A program made the translations under genes and the position numbers. The notes beneath the pieces were generated by a model that saw only the letters and a program-made list of their open reading frames with translations, was not told the DNA's origin and made no database searches. 56,116 bases of DNA from [Mycobacterium] manitobense. Lineage in GTDB: Bacteria; Actinomycetota; Actinomycetes; Mycobacteriales; Mycobacteriaceae. The stretch covers positions 1-56,116 of the forward strand of contig NZ_JACKSJ010000026.1 in NCBI RefSeq assembly GCF_025821665.1, in the 5' to 3' direction. The stretch's first letter is position 1; each line of letters starts with the position of its first letter. Positions 24,229 to 34,187 of the stretch are shown piece by piece.

Positions 24229-27027
24229 GTGACCACCTCAGTCGTCGGCCGCGCGAGCGACTCTCGCGTGGTCGCCGACTTCCTCGCCGCGGCGTCTGAG
24301 CAACCATCCGGCCTCGGCATCGAGGGTGAGGCGGGCATCGGCAAGACGACGCTGTGGCTGGGCGCGGAGGACCGGGCACGCGGCCTCGGTTTCCAGGTGT
24401 TGTCCGCGCGCGCCGTGCATGCCGAGTCCTCGCTGGCCTATGCGGCGCTGGCCGATCTCCTGCGCGACGTACCTGCCTCGGTCATCGACCGGCTGCCCGA
24501 GCCGCAGCGCATCGCGATCGACCGGGTCATGCTGCGCGGCACGGACACCGGGCCCGCCACCGACCAGCGTGCGGTGGCCGCCGCATTCGTCTCCGTTGTC
24601 GAGACGATGACGGCCGACGCGCCGGTGCTGGTGGCGATCGACGACGTGCCGTGGCTCGACGCATCGACCCGCGCGGTCGTCTCCTACGCCGCGCGCCGCG
24701 TCGCCGGGCCGGTCGGAATCCTCGTCACGGCACGCACCGAATTCGACGATCCCGACGCCCTGTCGTGGCTGCGGCTGAGCCGGCCCGACGCCATGCGGCG
24801 GCATCGGGTCGGCCCGCTGAGCCTGGGCGGTCTGCACAATCTGCTCTTCGAGCGGCTCGACCGGACGTTTCCCCGCCCGGCCCTGGTTCGCATCGCGGAG
24901 ATCTCCCGCGGTAACCCGTTCTATGCACTCGAATTGGCGCGGGCGTTCGACGGGCCACCGCGGGCCGAGGCCGAGCTGCCCGCCGGCCTCGCGGAGCTGA
25001 TGCGCAACCGGATCGGCAGGCTGGACCGCGACGCAGGCCGGGTGCTGCTCGCCGCCGCGTGCACCGCCCAGCCCACGGTCCAGCTACTCGCCGAGGCGAC
25101 CGGCAACACCGTCGATCGGGTGCTCGAGGTGCTCGAGCACGTCGAGACGAACGGCATCATCGGCATCGAGGGCTCCCGGGTGCGGTTCGCCCATCCGCTG
25201 CTGGCGCACAGCGTCTACACCGACGCCAGCCGTCCGGACCGTCGCCGGATGCACCGCACGCTGGCCCAGATCGTCACCGAGCCCGAGCTCAAGGCGCGGC
25301 ATCTGGCGCTGGCCGCGGTCAGCGAGGACCCGGCAACCCTGGAGGCGCTCGACGCCGCGGCCGAGGTGGCGCGGCGCCGGGGAGCGCCCGCGGCCGCAGC
25401 GGAACTGCTCGAGATGGCGTTCCGGCTCGGCGGCGACGACCCGGTCCGCCGGCTGCGCGCGGCCGAACACCACTTCGAGGCGGGCAGCACCGACCGCGCC
25501 GTCGAACACCTCGACCCCACGATCGAGCTGCTGCCCGGTGGACCGATCCTCGCCATGGCGCTGATCCTGCGAGCCGGCCTGCGCATCTACGACAACCGCT
25601 TCGCGCTCGCCGCGCAGCTCCTCGAGCGCGCGCTCGCCGCAGCCGGCGACATCCCGAAGCTGCGGCTGCGAACCCTGCTGCTGCTCTGCATGGCCCGGGG
25701 CATGGCGGGCGACTTCGACGCCTCCACCCGTGCCGCCGATGACGCCGTGCGCATCGCCGAGGAGATCGGCCGGCCGGCGCTGCTGAGTCAGGCGCTGGCC
25801 CTGCAGGTGCACGCCGGCCTGCAGTTCGGGCATCCCTTCGACGAGGCCGCCCTCCGTCGCGCCGTCGAGTTGGAAGACCCCGACTACAACGGCCCGATCC
25901 TGTTCCGCGCCCACGTCGTCAACGCGTTGTCGATGGCCCACGTCGGCCGGCTCGAAGAAGCCGCCGTGCTCATCGCCGAGGCCCGCCGACGGTGCGACGA
26001 GCGGGGCGCGGAGAGCGATCTGATGGCCATCGCCGGCTGGAGCACGCTGATCAGCATCTGGCGCGGACGTTTCGAGGAGGCCGCGGGATATGCCGAGGAG
26101 GCCGTCGAGCGGGCCGAACAGCTCGGCGGCGACTCGGTGCTGGTGATCCCGCGAACCGTGCGGGCGGCCGCCTACTCCTATCTGGGTCGTTTCGAGGAGG
26201 CCCACGCCGACGCCAAGGCGGCCTACGAGTGCGCCGTCGAGTGCGAGGCGGAACGGATGACCGAGTGGCCGCTGATGACACTCGGCTTCATCGAGGTGTC
26301 ACAGGGCAATTACGCCGAGGCGCTGACGGTCATGGCCCCGTTGATCGCGATGTTCGACCGGATCCCGGGCACCGAGATGATGTCGTCGATGCATGTTCCC
26401 GATGCCGTCGAGGCGATGGCCGCGCTGGGCCGCCTCGACGAGGCCGAACCGATGGTCAGGGAGATGGAGAGCAATGGCCGGGCCCACGACCGGCCGTGGA
26501 TGCTCGCCGTCGGCGCCCGCTGCCGCGCCATGGTGCAGGCCGCGATGGGTGACGTGGAGGCCGCCGAGCAGACGGCCTGTCGTGCGCTGACCGAGCACGA
26601 CCGGCTGCCGATGCCGTTCGAGCGGGCCCGCACCGAGCTGCTGCTGGGGCAGCTGCAGCGCCGACTGCGTCAGAAGGATCTCGCGGCGGGCACGCTGCGA
26701 TCCGCCCTGCTGACTTTCGAATCGCTCGGCGCCCAGCTGTGGGCCGGCCGGGCCCGCGCCGAGCTGGCCCGGACCAACGTCGGGCCGGGCGGCCAGGCCG
26801 CGCTCACGCCGTCCGAACGGCGCGTCGCCGAACTGGCCGCCTCGGGGATGACCAACAAGGATGTCGCTGCCGCGCTGTTCATCAGCCCGAAGACCGTCGA
26901 GCACAATCTGGGGCGCGTCTACCGCAAGCTGGGAATCCGGTCGCGCGCCGAACTTGGCCGGCTCATGGGTGGCTCGGAGGCCTCCGACCAGGGTTCTTTC
27001 GATCGAAAGCACCCTCGGCAGGATTAG
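24229..27027 (+). CDS. Large ATPase LuxR-type regulator (LAL/MalT-like)
   Basis: The 932-residue protein starts at GTG 24229. The N-terminal AAA/STAND ATPase has Walker A GEAGIGKTT (33-41) and a Walker B-like VLVAIDDVPWLD. A long middle region (about 330-830) is made of Ala/Leu/Glu-rich helical pairs typical of TPR arrays, for example LARRAVELEDPD-like and FEEAHADAKAAYECAV. The C-terminal LuxR HTH (about 860-920) reads LTPSERRVAELAASGMTNKD and VEHNLGRVYRKLGIRSRAEL. Such proteins are signal-integrating activators whose ligand binds the TPR part. It is divergent from the mmpL operon, so regulation of that operon is possible but unproven. Confidence 0.9.
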   Translation: MTTSVVGRASDSRVVADFLAAASEQPSGLGIEGEAGIGKTTLWLGAEDRARGLGFQVLSARAVHAESSLAYAALADLLRDVPASVIDRLPEPQRIAIDRVMLRGTDTGPATDQRAVAAAFVSVVETMTADAPVLVAIDDVPWLDASTRAVVSYAARRVAGPVGILVTARTEFDDPDALSWLRLSRPDAMRRHRVGPLSLGGLHNLLFERLDRTFPRPALVRIAEISRGNPFYALELARAFDGPPRAEAELPAGLAELMRNRIGRLDRDAGRVLLAAACTAQPTVQLLAEATGNTVDRVLEVLEHVETNGIIGIEGSRVRFAHPLLAHSVYTDASRPDRRRMHRTLAQIVTEPELKARHLALAAVSEDPATLEALDAAAEVARRRGAPAAAAELLEMAFRLGGDDPVRRLRAAEHHFEAGSTDRAVEHLDPTIELLPGGPILAMALILRAGLRIYDNRFALAAQLLERALAAAGDIPKLRLRTLLLLCMARGMAGDFDASTRAADDAVRIAEEIGRPALLSQALALQVHAGLQFGHPFDEAALRRAVELEDPDYNGPILFRAHVVNALSMAHVGRLEEAAVLIAEARRRCDERGAESDLMAIAGWSTLISIWRGRFEEAAGYAEEAVERAEQLGGDSVLVIPRTVRAAAYSYLGRFEEAHADAKAAYECAVECEAERMTEWPLMTLGFIEVSQGNYAEALTVMAPLIAMFDRIPGTEMMSSMHVPDAVEAMAALGRLDEAEPMVREMESNGRAHDRPWMLAVGARCRAMVQAAMGDVEAAEQTACRALTEHDRLPMPFERARTELLLGQLQRRLRQKDLAAGTLRSALLTFESLGAQLWAGRARAELARTNVGPGGQAALTPSERRVAELAASGMTNKDVAAALFISPKTVEHNLGRVYRKLGIRSRAELGRLMGGSEASDQGSFDRKHPRQD

Positions 27028-27074
27028 GGAAACGCCCGATTCGATCGTCGCGGCCCGGCGATAACTTGAGCGCT

Positions 27075-27368
27075 ATGGCCGCCGCCGCACCGCACCTCTG
27101 CTGTTTCCTCGCCGAGTGGTACCGGCCCGAGATGACCCGGCCTGCCGTCGAGGACCTCCTGGGCGAGCTGGATGCGGCGACCGCCTCGATGGCGGCTGAG
27201 GGCAAGTCGGTGCAACTGCTGCTGACCTTGGCCGTACCGACCGACGAGGTGCTCTACGGCGTGTTCACCGCCGACACCCCGGAGGTCGTCAGCGAGGTGT
27301 GCGCCCGGGCCGGCATCCCGGTCGCGCGGCTCAGCACCGATGTCGACGCCCGTCTGAGCTCGTGGTGA
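27075..27368 (+). CDS. Small conserved protein, DUF4242-like fold
   Basis: ATG 27075 opens a 97-residue frame that ends at 27368, 47 bases after the LuxR gene. It reads MAAAAPHLCCFLAEWYRPEM at the start and ends VARLSTDVDARLSSW. The pattern of a YxPxM-like start, a helix (VEDLLGELDAATASMAAEG), strands around VQLLLTLAVPTDEVLYGVFT and a helix with PEVVSEVCARAGIPVARL resembles small ferredoxin-like DUF4242 proteins, some of which bind nickel. There is no direct functional motif apart from two adjacent cysteines. The assignment is weak; the frame itself looks like a real gene by codon use and position. Confidence 0.6.
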   Translation: MAAAAPHLCCFLAEWYRPEMTRPAVEDLLGELDAATASMAAEGKSVQLLLTLAVPTDEVLYGVFTADTPEVVSEVCARAGIPVARLSTDVDARLSSW

Positions 27369-27412
27369 CCCCGCGGCGATGACTATCGCGGGCTGCGGCA
27401 GTCTGACTGATC

Positions 27413-27967
27413 ATGAACACCGCCACTGAGAGCACCGCACCCACCGCGACACCTGCGACCACCGACGCCTCCGCCAACATCGCGCTGCTGATCCTGCGCC
27501 TCGGTGTCGGCGCGGCGATGCTGCAGGCCGGCCTGCGCAAGGCACTGGACTTCCCCACGACCGCGGGCTACATGGAAGCCGGCGGCTGGCGGCTGCCCGA
27601 GCTGGCGGCATTCATGGTGACCGCGTCGGAGACGCTCGGCGGCATCGCCCTGATCCTCGGCGTGCTGACGCAGCTGGCCGCATTCGCGGTGGTCGCGGCG
27701 ATGATCGACGCGTGGGCCGTCAACGTCTCCGGCGCCGCGTTCTGGTCGGACCCGTTCAACGCGCCGTTCATGATCGGTCTCGGCGCCGTCGCGCTGCTGT
27801 TCGCCGGCGCCGGCGCCTACTCGCTGGACGCCAGGCTTCGGGGTCGTACCGTCTGGCCGGTGCGGATCGCCGTCGGCCTGCTGGCGGCCGCCTTCGTCGT
27901 CGCCATCGTGACCTGGATCGCACTCAACGGCACCAACCCGATCCACCTCACGACACCTACTGGCTAG
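27413..27967 (+). CDS. DoxX family membrane protein
   Basis: The 184-residue product starts at ATG 27413. After a Thr/Ala-rich N-terminus come four membrane helices with the DoxX family landmarks LILRLGVGAAMLQAGLRKAL (near the start) and the FxxSxExxGGxxLxxG-like VTASETLGGIALILGVL. DoxX-type proteins are small quinol-linked or redox-partner membrane proteins; in mycobacteria one takes part in an oxidoreductase complex with a superoxide dismutase. No partner enzyme is encoded here, so the role is open. A short hairpin (CCTAC/GTAGG at 27971-27986) follows the stop. Confidence 0.82.
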   Translation: MNTATESTAPTATPATTDASANIALLILRLGVGAAMLQAGLRKALDFPTTAGYMEAGGWRLPELAAFMVTASETLGGIALILGVLTQLAAFAVVAAMIDAWAVNVSGAAFWSDPFNAPFMIGLGAVALLFAGAGAYSLDARLRGRTVWPVRIAVGLLAAAFVVAIVTWIALNGTNPIHLTTPTG

Positions 27968-28037
27968 AAACCTACCGAGAAGTAGGATTGCCACCATTTT
28001 CCGAACCGTGACTCAATGAACTCTTAATGGTGACCCA

Positions 28038-28043
28038 TACAGT
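28038..28043 (+). promoter_or_regulatory. Leaderless -10 element before a 40-codon frame
   Basis: TACAGT fits TANNNT and ends 7 bases before ATG 28051. This supports transcription starting at that ATG and favours it over the in-frame ATG at 28027, which lies upstream of the element. Confidence 0.4.
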
Positions 28044-28050
28044 CAGTGTC

Positions 28051-28173
28051 ATGTGGATCGACGACACCAGTGCCGATGTCATCAAGGTCGACTTCGAGGC
28101 GCTCTACCACGGGGACTTCCTCGTAGAGGGCGACACCTCGGAGCAGCTGGACGACCTGGCCCAAGCCGTGTGA
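28051..28173 (+). CDS. Small acidic hypothetical protein (40 aa)
   Basis: ATG 28051 (or the in-frame ATG 28027) opens a frame ending with TGA at 28171-28173. The 40-residue product begins MWIDDTSADVIKVDFEALYH and ends DDLAQAV. It is strongly acidic and has no Cys or membrane segment. A -10 element at leaderless spacing before it and a perfect 9-pair hairpin directly after the stop frame it as a self-contained transcription unit. I do not recognise a family. Comparison with other mycobacterial genomes would decide whether it is conserved. Confidence 0.5.
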   Translation: MWIDDTSADVIKVDFEALYHGDFLVEGDTSEQLDDLAQAV

Positions 28174-28175
28174 CC

Positions 28176-28198
28176 ACGCGCGCCTGATCGGCGCGCGT
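28176..28198. terminator. GC-rich hairpin terminator
   Basis: ACGCGCGCC (28176-28184) pairs perfectly with GGCGCGCGT (28190-28198) around a TGATC loop. It lies 3 bases after the small acidic frame and 66 bases before the convergent nitronate monooxygenase stop, so it can act on both strands. No T tract follows. Confidence 0.75.
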
Positions 28199-28263
28199 GT
28201 CACCCGTCAGCCTTTGCTGCCCGCCGGGGCGCCTCCGGTCATCTCACGATGACCCACGGCGCC

Positions 28264-30034
<1,771 letters not shown>

Positions 30035-30069
30035 TGATGTACTTCCTCTCCGGCCGGCCAGCGCCGCCG

Positions 30070-30094
30070 ACCTACTGGTTGGTTGGGGACTATA
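30070..30094 (-). promoter_or_regulatory. Promoter -10 with shared 14-base operator before the SDR gene
   Basis: Leftward -10 TATAGT is the complement of 30089-30094, overlapping the mcr stop codon. Five bases downstream lies ACCTACTGGTTGGT at 30070-30083, an imperfect palindrome of form ACCnACnnGTnGGT covering the expected start point. The identical 14-mer occurs at 42507-42520 before the thiolase operon. A repressor bound here would block transcription. Confidence 0.65.
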
Positions 30095-31181
30095 CCCAGT
30101 CGTTCAGCACGGATTCGGTGTCCGCTCCCGGCGCTCCCGGCGCCTTCGGCAGATCCGGTGCGGTGCGCGAGAACCGCGGGGCGGGCGCCGGGTACAGCGA
30201 GCCGTCCTCGCGGTAGAACGTGTCGCGTTCGGTGTTGTGCGGTTCGTCCTCGACCTCGGCGAAGCTCAGCACCGGCGTGACGCACGCGTCGCTGTCGGCG
30301 AACACCTTCGCCCAGTGATCGCGGTCATGGGCGGCGAAAGCCTTGGTGAACACCTCGCGCAGTTCGGCCCAGCGCCCCATGTCGTTCTGGTCGGGCAGCT
30401 CGGCGCCGTCGAGGCCGAGTTTCGCCAGCAGTTCGGCGTAGAACTGCGGCTCGATCGCGCCCACCGCCACGTATTTGCCGTCCGCGGTCTCGTAGGTGTC
30501 GTAGTACGGCGCGCCGGTGTCGAGCATGTTCACGCCGCGCTCGTCGCTCCACATCCCCATCGACCGGAACGCCCACATCATCTGTGCCAGCACGCTGGAG
30601 CCGTCGACCATCGCCGCGTCCACGACCTGGCCCTTGCCCGAGCGTTCCCGCTCCCAGAGCGCCGAGAGGATGCCGACGAGCAGGAACATCGACCCGCCGC
30701 CGAAGTCGCCGACCAGGTTGAGCGGCGGCACCGGCCGCTCACCCGCGCGGCCGACGGCGTGCAGCACGCCGTTGAGGGAGATGTAGTTGATGTCGTGGCC
30801 GGACCGCTGACTGCGCGGGCCGGTCTGCCCCCAGCCGGTCATGCGCCCGTAGATGAGCCGGTCGTTGACCTTGGCGCAGTCGTCGGGGCCGAGCCCGAGA
30901 CGTTCGGTGACGCCGGGCCGGAAGCCCTCGATCAGCACGTCGGCCTTCGCGATCAGCCGCAGCACCAGATCGCGACCCTCGTCGCTCTTGAGGTCGGCGG
31001 ACACCGACCGCCGGTTGCGGAGCAGATGGTCGCGGCCCTTGGTCGGAATGCCCGGGCCCTTGCCCGGCCGTTCGACGCGCACGACGTCGGCGCCCAGATC
31101 GCCGAGGATCATCGCGGCATGTGGCCCCGGGCCGATACCGGCCAACTCGACGACACGCAATCCCTGGAGTGGACCCGCCAT
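30090..31181 (-). CDS. mcr: Alpha-methylacyl-CoA racemase (Rv1143-like)
   Basis: The 363-residue class III CoA-transferase family protein starts at ATG 31181. It carries His129 in SGHDINYI, Asp159 in VGDFGGG and Glu244 in GAIEPQF; the M. tuberculosis enzyme's catalytic His126, Asp156 and Glu241 sit at the same places with a constant offset of 3. The CoA-binding [12 protein letters not shown] and the GFRPGV turn are also present. It interconverts 2R- and 2S-methylacyl-CoA, preparing branched and steroid side chains for beta-oxidation in the cytosol. It is divergent from the EchA gene with a 111-base gap; the SDR gene follows it on the same strand. Confidence 0.95.
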   Translation of the reverse strand: MAGPLQGLRVVELAGIGPGPHAAMILGDLGADVVRVERPGKGPGIPTKGRDHLLRNRRSVSADLKSDEGRDLVLRLIAKADVLIEGFRPGVTERLGLGPDDCAKVNDRLIYGRMTGWGQTGPRSQRSGHDINYISLNGVLHAVGRAGERPVPPLNLVGDFGGGSMFLLVGILSALWERERSGKGQVVDAAMVDGSSVLAQMMWAFRSMGMWSDERGVNMLDTGAPYYDTYETADGKYVAVGAIEPQFYAELLAKLGLDGAELPDQNDMGRWAELREVFTKAFAAHDRDHWAKVFADSDACVTPVLSFAEVEDEPHNTERDTFYREDGSLYPAPAPRFSRTAPDLPKAPGAPGADTESVLNDWV

Positions 31182-31203
31182 GCTTACCGCCCTTCACCTG
31201 TGG

Positions 31204-31233
31204 TTGACCGCCGACATAGCTTACTTGTATAAC
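31204..31233 (+). promoter_or_regulatory. Promoter of the EchA gene
   Basis: TTGACC (31204-31209) and TATAAC (31228-31233) are separated by 18 bases, near the ideal mycobacterial housekeeping promoter. It lies about 60 bases before ATG 31293, in the divergent gap with mcr. The AT-rich stretch TTACTTGTATAA in it is palindromic only at its ends. Confidence 0.6.
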
Positions 31234-31292
31234 CTTCTGCAGTGATCGCGGGTCGTCGACTCGTCGAAACGCCTACCGGGACTGGTGCCGAT

Positions 31293-32096
31293 ATGACCTC
31301 AACCGAAACGTATCTGAGCCTCGACGACCTCACGGTCGTCCTGCGCGACGGCGTCCTGACGGTCACCCTGAACAGGCCGGACAGCCTCAATTCGCTGACC
31401 GCGGAGATGCTCGGCGGCATCGCCGACGTCCTGACCCGGGCGGCCGCCGATCCGGCGGTTCGGGTGGTGCGGCTCGGCGGCGCCGGCCGCGGCTTCAGCT
31501 CCGGCGCAGGCATCAGCGAGAACGACCAGACCGCCGACGGCCACGACGCCAAAGCGGTGCTCGACGCCGCCAACCGCGCGGTGGCCGCGATCGTGGCGCT
31601 GCCCAAGCCGGTGGTCGCCGCCGTGCACGGACCCGCGGCGGGGGTCGGCGTGTCGCTGGCGCTGGCCTGCGACATCGTCCTTGCCTCGGAGAAGGCGTTC
31701 TTCCTGCTCGCCTTCACCAAGATCGGGCTGATGCCCGACGGCGGCGCGTCGGCGCTGGTGGCCGCCGCGATCGGCCGGATCCGCGCGATGCGGATGGCGC
31801 TGCTGGCCGAGCGGCTCTCCGCCACCGAGGCCCACGAGTTCGGACTCGTCAGCGGTGTCTACCCCGCCGACGATTTCGAGACCGAGGTCGACCGGGTGCT
31901 CGCGATCCTGGTGGCCGGCCCCGCCGTAGCCCTGCGCAAGACCAAGCAGGCGATCAACGCCGCCACGCTCACCGAGCTCGAGGGCGCCTTCGACCGGGAG
32001 AGCGAAGGCCAGCTCCAGCTGCTCGGTTCGCATGACTTCCGCGAGGGCACAAGGGCCTTCCAGCAGCGCCGGTCCGCGGAGTTCACCGACAGCTGA
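31293..32096 (+). CDS. Enoyl-CoA hydratase/isomerase family protein (EchA10-like, Rv1142c)
   Basis: ATG 31293 gives 267 residues, about the length I recall for EchA10. The crotonase fold is shown by GAGRGFSSGAGISEN (oxyanion loop), KPVVAAVHGPAAGVGVSLAL and CDIVLASEKAFFLLAF. Neither of the two glutamates of true hydratases is present at its usual site: the segment reads LAFTKIGLMPDGGAS and then RAMRMALLAE. The MPDGG pattern is typical of PaaG- and isomerase-like members, so an isomerase or other crotonase reaction is more likely than hydration. Its position beside mcr points to branched acyl-CoA metabolism. Confidence 0.82.
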   Translation: MTSTETYLSLDDLTVVLRDGVLTVTLNRPDSLNSLTAEMLGGIADVLTRAAADPAVRVVRLGGAGRGFSSGAGISENDQTADGHDAKAVLDAANRAVAAIVALPKPVVAAVHGPAAGVGVSLALACDIVLASEKAFFLLAFTKIGLMPDGGASALVAAAIGRIRAMRMALLAERLSATEAHEFGLVSGVYPADDFETEVDRVLAILVAGPAVALRKTKQAINAATLTELEGAFDRESEGQLQLLGSHDFREGTRAFQQRRSAEFTDS

Positions 32097-32156
32097 GGTC
32101 ACCTCCGCCCGAAAATCGTTGGACCGAGGGCCATCCGGTCGGCGACCATCGAGCGC

Positions 32157-33437
32157 GTGAGCACACACTTCGATCTCGAGCAACCGGCGCCGGCCGGCGG
32201 CTGGCGCGTGCTCGCACCCTTCCGTTCCCGCGAGTACCGCCTGCTGATCGCGGCGGTCTCACTGTCCATCTTCGCCGAGGGCATGTGGACGGTCGTGATG
32301 GCGCTGCAGGTCATCGCGATCGACAACGATCCTGCGTCGCTGTCGCTGGTCGCGACCTGCCTGGCAGGCGGACTGGTGGCGTTCGTGTTGGTCGGCGGGA
32401 TCGCGGCCGACCGAATCAGTCAGCGCGCCATCATCATTGCCGTTGCGGCCGTCAACTTCGGAGCCGTCGCGACGGTCGCGGCGCTGGGACTGCTCGGCAC
32501 GCTACGGATCTGGCACCTCGCGGTGGCCGCCGCCGTACTGGGCATCGCGGCCGCGTTCTTCTTCCCCGCCTACAGCGCCATCCTGCCGCGGATCCTGCCC
32601 GCCGAACAGCTGCTCGCCGCCAACGGCGTCGAGGGCGTGGTGCGGCCGGTGTTCCAGCGCTCGGTCGGCCCGGCAGTCGCGGGTCTGGTGGTCGGCGCGA
32701 CGTTCCCGTCGGTCGGCGCCGTCGTGGTCGCGGGACTGTTCGGGCTGGGACTGCTGCTGCTGATCGCGACGCGCCCGGCGACCCGGGCCGTCGAGCCATC
32801 CGTCGGCGAGAAGCCGCGGATGCTGCGCGACCTGCGCGACGGCTTCGTCTTCATGGTCGCCACGCCGTGGCTGCTGTGGACGCTGTTGTTCGCGAGCCTG
32901 TTCGTGCTCGTGGTGCTCGGTCCGATCGAGGTGCTGCTGCCCTTCGTCATCGCAGACCGATTCGAGGACGGCGCCCGCATGTACGGCTTCGTGCTGGCGT
33001 TCTTCGGAGTGGGCAGTGCGATCGGCGCGCTCGCGGTGTCCTCGCGGCGGCTGCCGCGGCGCTACCTCACCGTGATGATGGCGATGTGGAGCGTCGGGTC
33101 GATCCCGCTCGTCGTCATCGGCACCACTTCGTCCTTCCCCGTGATGGCGGCGGCGACCTTCGTCATCGGCGTGACCGACGGTGCGGGACTGGTCATCTGG
33201 GGCACGGTGCTGCAGCGGCGGGTGCCGCGGCACATGCTGGGCCGGGTCTCGAGCCTGGACTTCTTCGTGTCGCTGGCATTCATGCCGCTGTCGTTCGCGG
33301 TCGTCGGCCCGCTGTCGAAGGTGGTGTCGATGCAGACCATCTTCTGGGTCTCCGGTGTGGTGCCGGTGCTGCTGGCGGTGGTCGCCGTGCTCGCGGCCCG
33401 GATGCCGCGCGACGAGGTGGCGAACCCGCTGCGCTGA
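32157..33437 (+). CDS. MFS transporter, MFS_3/enterobactin-exporter type
   Basis: GTG 32157 opens a 426-residue protein with about twelve helices. It starts with a cytosolic lead and FRSREYRLLIAAVSLSIFAE, the typical opening of the MFS_3 (EntS/TetV-like) exporters; motif A is seen as GGIAADRISQRAIII and the second-half repeat is present. Tetracycline- or macrolide-type efflux is known for some members, but substrate cannot be told. It converges on the CPBP protease gene with 3 bases between them and may be co-transcribed with EchA, 60 bases upstream. Confidence 0.83.
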   Translation: MSTHFDLEQPAPAGGWRVLAPFRSREYRLLIAAVSLSIFAEGMWTVVMALQVIAIDNDPASLSLVATCLAGGLVAFVLVGGIAADRISQRAIIIAVAAVNFGAVATVAALGLLGTLRIWHLAVAAAVLGIAAAFFFPAYSAILPRILPAEQLLAANGVEGVVRPVFQRSVGPAVAGLVVGATFPSVGAVVVAGLFGLGLLLLIATRPATRAVEPSVGEKPRMLRDLRDGFVFMVATPWLLWTLLFASLFVLVVLGPIEVLLPFVIADRFEDGARMYGFVLAFFGVGSAIGALAVSSRRLPRRYLTVMMAMWSVGSIPLVVIGTTSSFPVMAAATFVIGVTDGAGLVIWGTVLQRRVPRHMLGRVSSLDFFVSLAFMPLSFAVVGPLSKVVSMQTIFWVSGVVPVLLAVVAVLAARMPRDEVANPLR

Positions 33438-33440
33438 CTG

Positions 33441-34187
33441 TCAGACGCCAAAGATGGGCGGAAGCGCGAGCACCATCACCAGGCCCCAGAAGAAGTGGGT
33501 AAGCATCGGGGCGAGCACGCCGCCGGTCGCGCGGCGTTCGAACGCGCAGATGGTGCCGAGGATGATGGCCGCGAACGCCAGCATCGGGTTCTGCGTGCTG
33601 ACGCCGGTGACGATGACGTAGACGAGCGTCGTGACGATGAACGCGAACCAGCCGTTGTTCCGTTTGCCCAGTGAGGAGTACATCGAGCCGCGGAAGAAGA
33701 TCTCCTCGGCCAGGCCGTTGATGACGGTGATCGCGACGATCACCGGCAGTGAACCCTGGTTCGCGAATTCGAGCACCTGGACGATGTAGTCACGCACGGC
33801 AGGGATCTCACGCGCGACCAGGCCGCCGACCACGAATGCGCCGCCGAGTACCAGGCCGATCGCGGTTCCGGTGATCACGGGCCGTTGGTTGCGTCCGCGG
33901 AAACAGATGCGGCCCAAATGAACCGGGCCGGAGACGAAGGCGCCCACGGTCCACCACGCCGCCAGCCCCATCGTGAACCAGTAGAAGGCCGGGTCGCCAG
34001 GGGGCAGCCGCAGCGAATACCCCAGCAGCACGAACCCGCCGACGACGAAGATGGCCACGAAGATCCGCCTGCGGCGGATGGTTGCCGGCCCCTCGTTGTG
34101 CGGTTCGGCAGTGCCGGTGAGGATGCGGCGTGCCTCGGAGAAGAAGCCGCTGCGTTCGTCACACGACTTCGTCGACACCTCGGTCAT
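33441..34187 (-). CDS. CPBP-family intramembrane glutamic protease
   Basis: The 248-residue membrane protein starts at ATG 34187, sharing one base with the stop of the epimerase gene. After a cytosolic N-terminus it has about six helices. The diagnostic motif EExxxR is GLAEEIFFRGSMYSS (Glu161, Glu162, Arg166), and the second motif is PMLTHFFWGL with His231. These are the active-site residues of the CPBP (CAAX protease and bacteriocin-processing) family. It could cleave within the membrane a protein partner that is not evident here. It is coupled to the NAD-binding epimerase gene, whose link to proteolysis is unclear. Confidence 0.88.
   Translation of the reverse strand: MTEVSTKSCDERSGFFSEARRILTGTAEPHNEGPATIRRRRIFVAIFVVGGFVLLGYSLRLPPGDPAFYWFTMGLAAWWTVGAFVSGPVHLGRICFRGRNQRPVITGTAIGLVLGGAFVVGGLVAREIPAVRDYIVQVLEFANQGSLPVIVAITVINGLAEEIFFRGSMYSSLGKRNNGWFAFIVTTLVYVIVTGVSTQNPMLAFAAIILGTICAFERRATGGVLAPMLTHFFWGLVMVLALPPIFGV

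Noticed and set aside
31215..31240. KstR or KstR2 site in the mcr-echA gap
   Set aside because: TTACTTGTATAA has only terminal symmetry and does not fit TnnAACnnGTTnnA or AnCAAGnACTTGnT.
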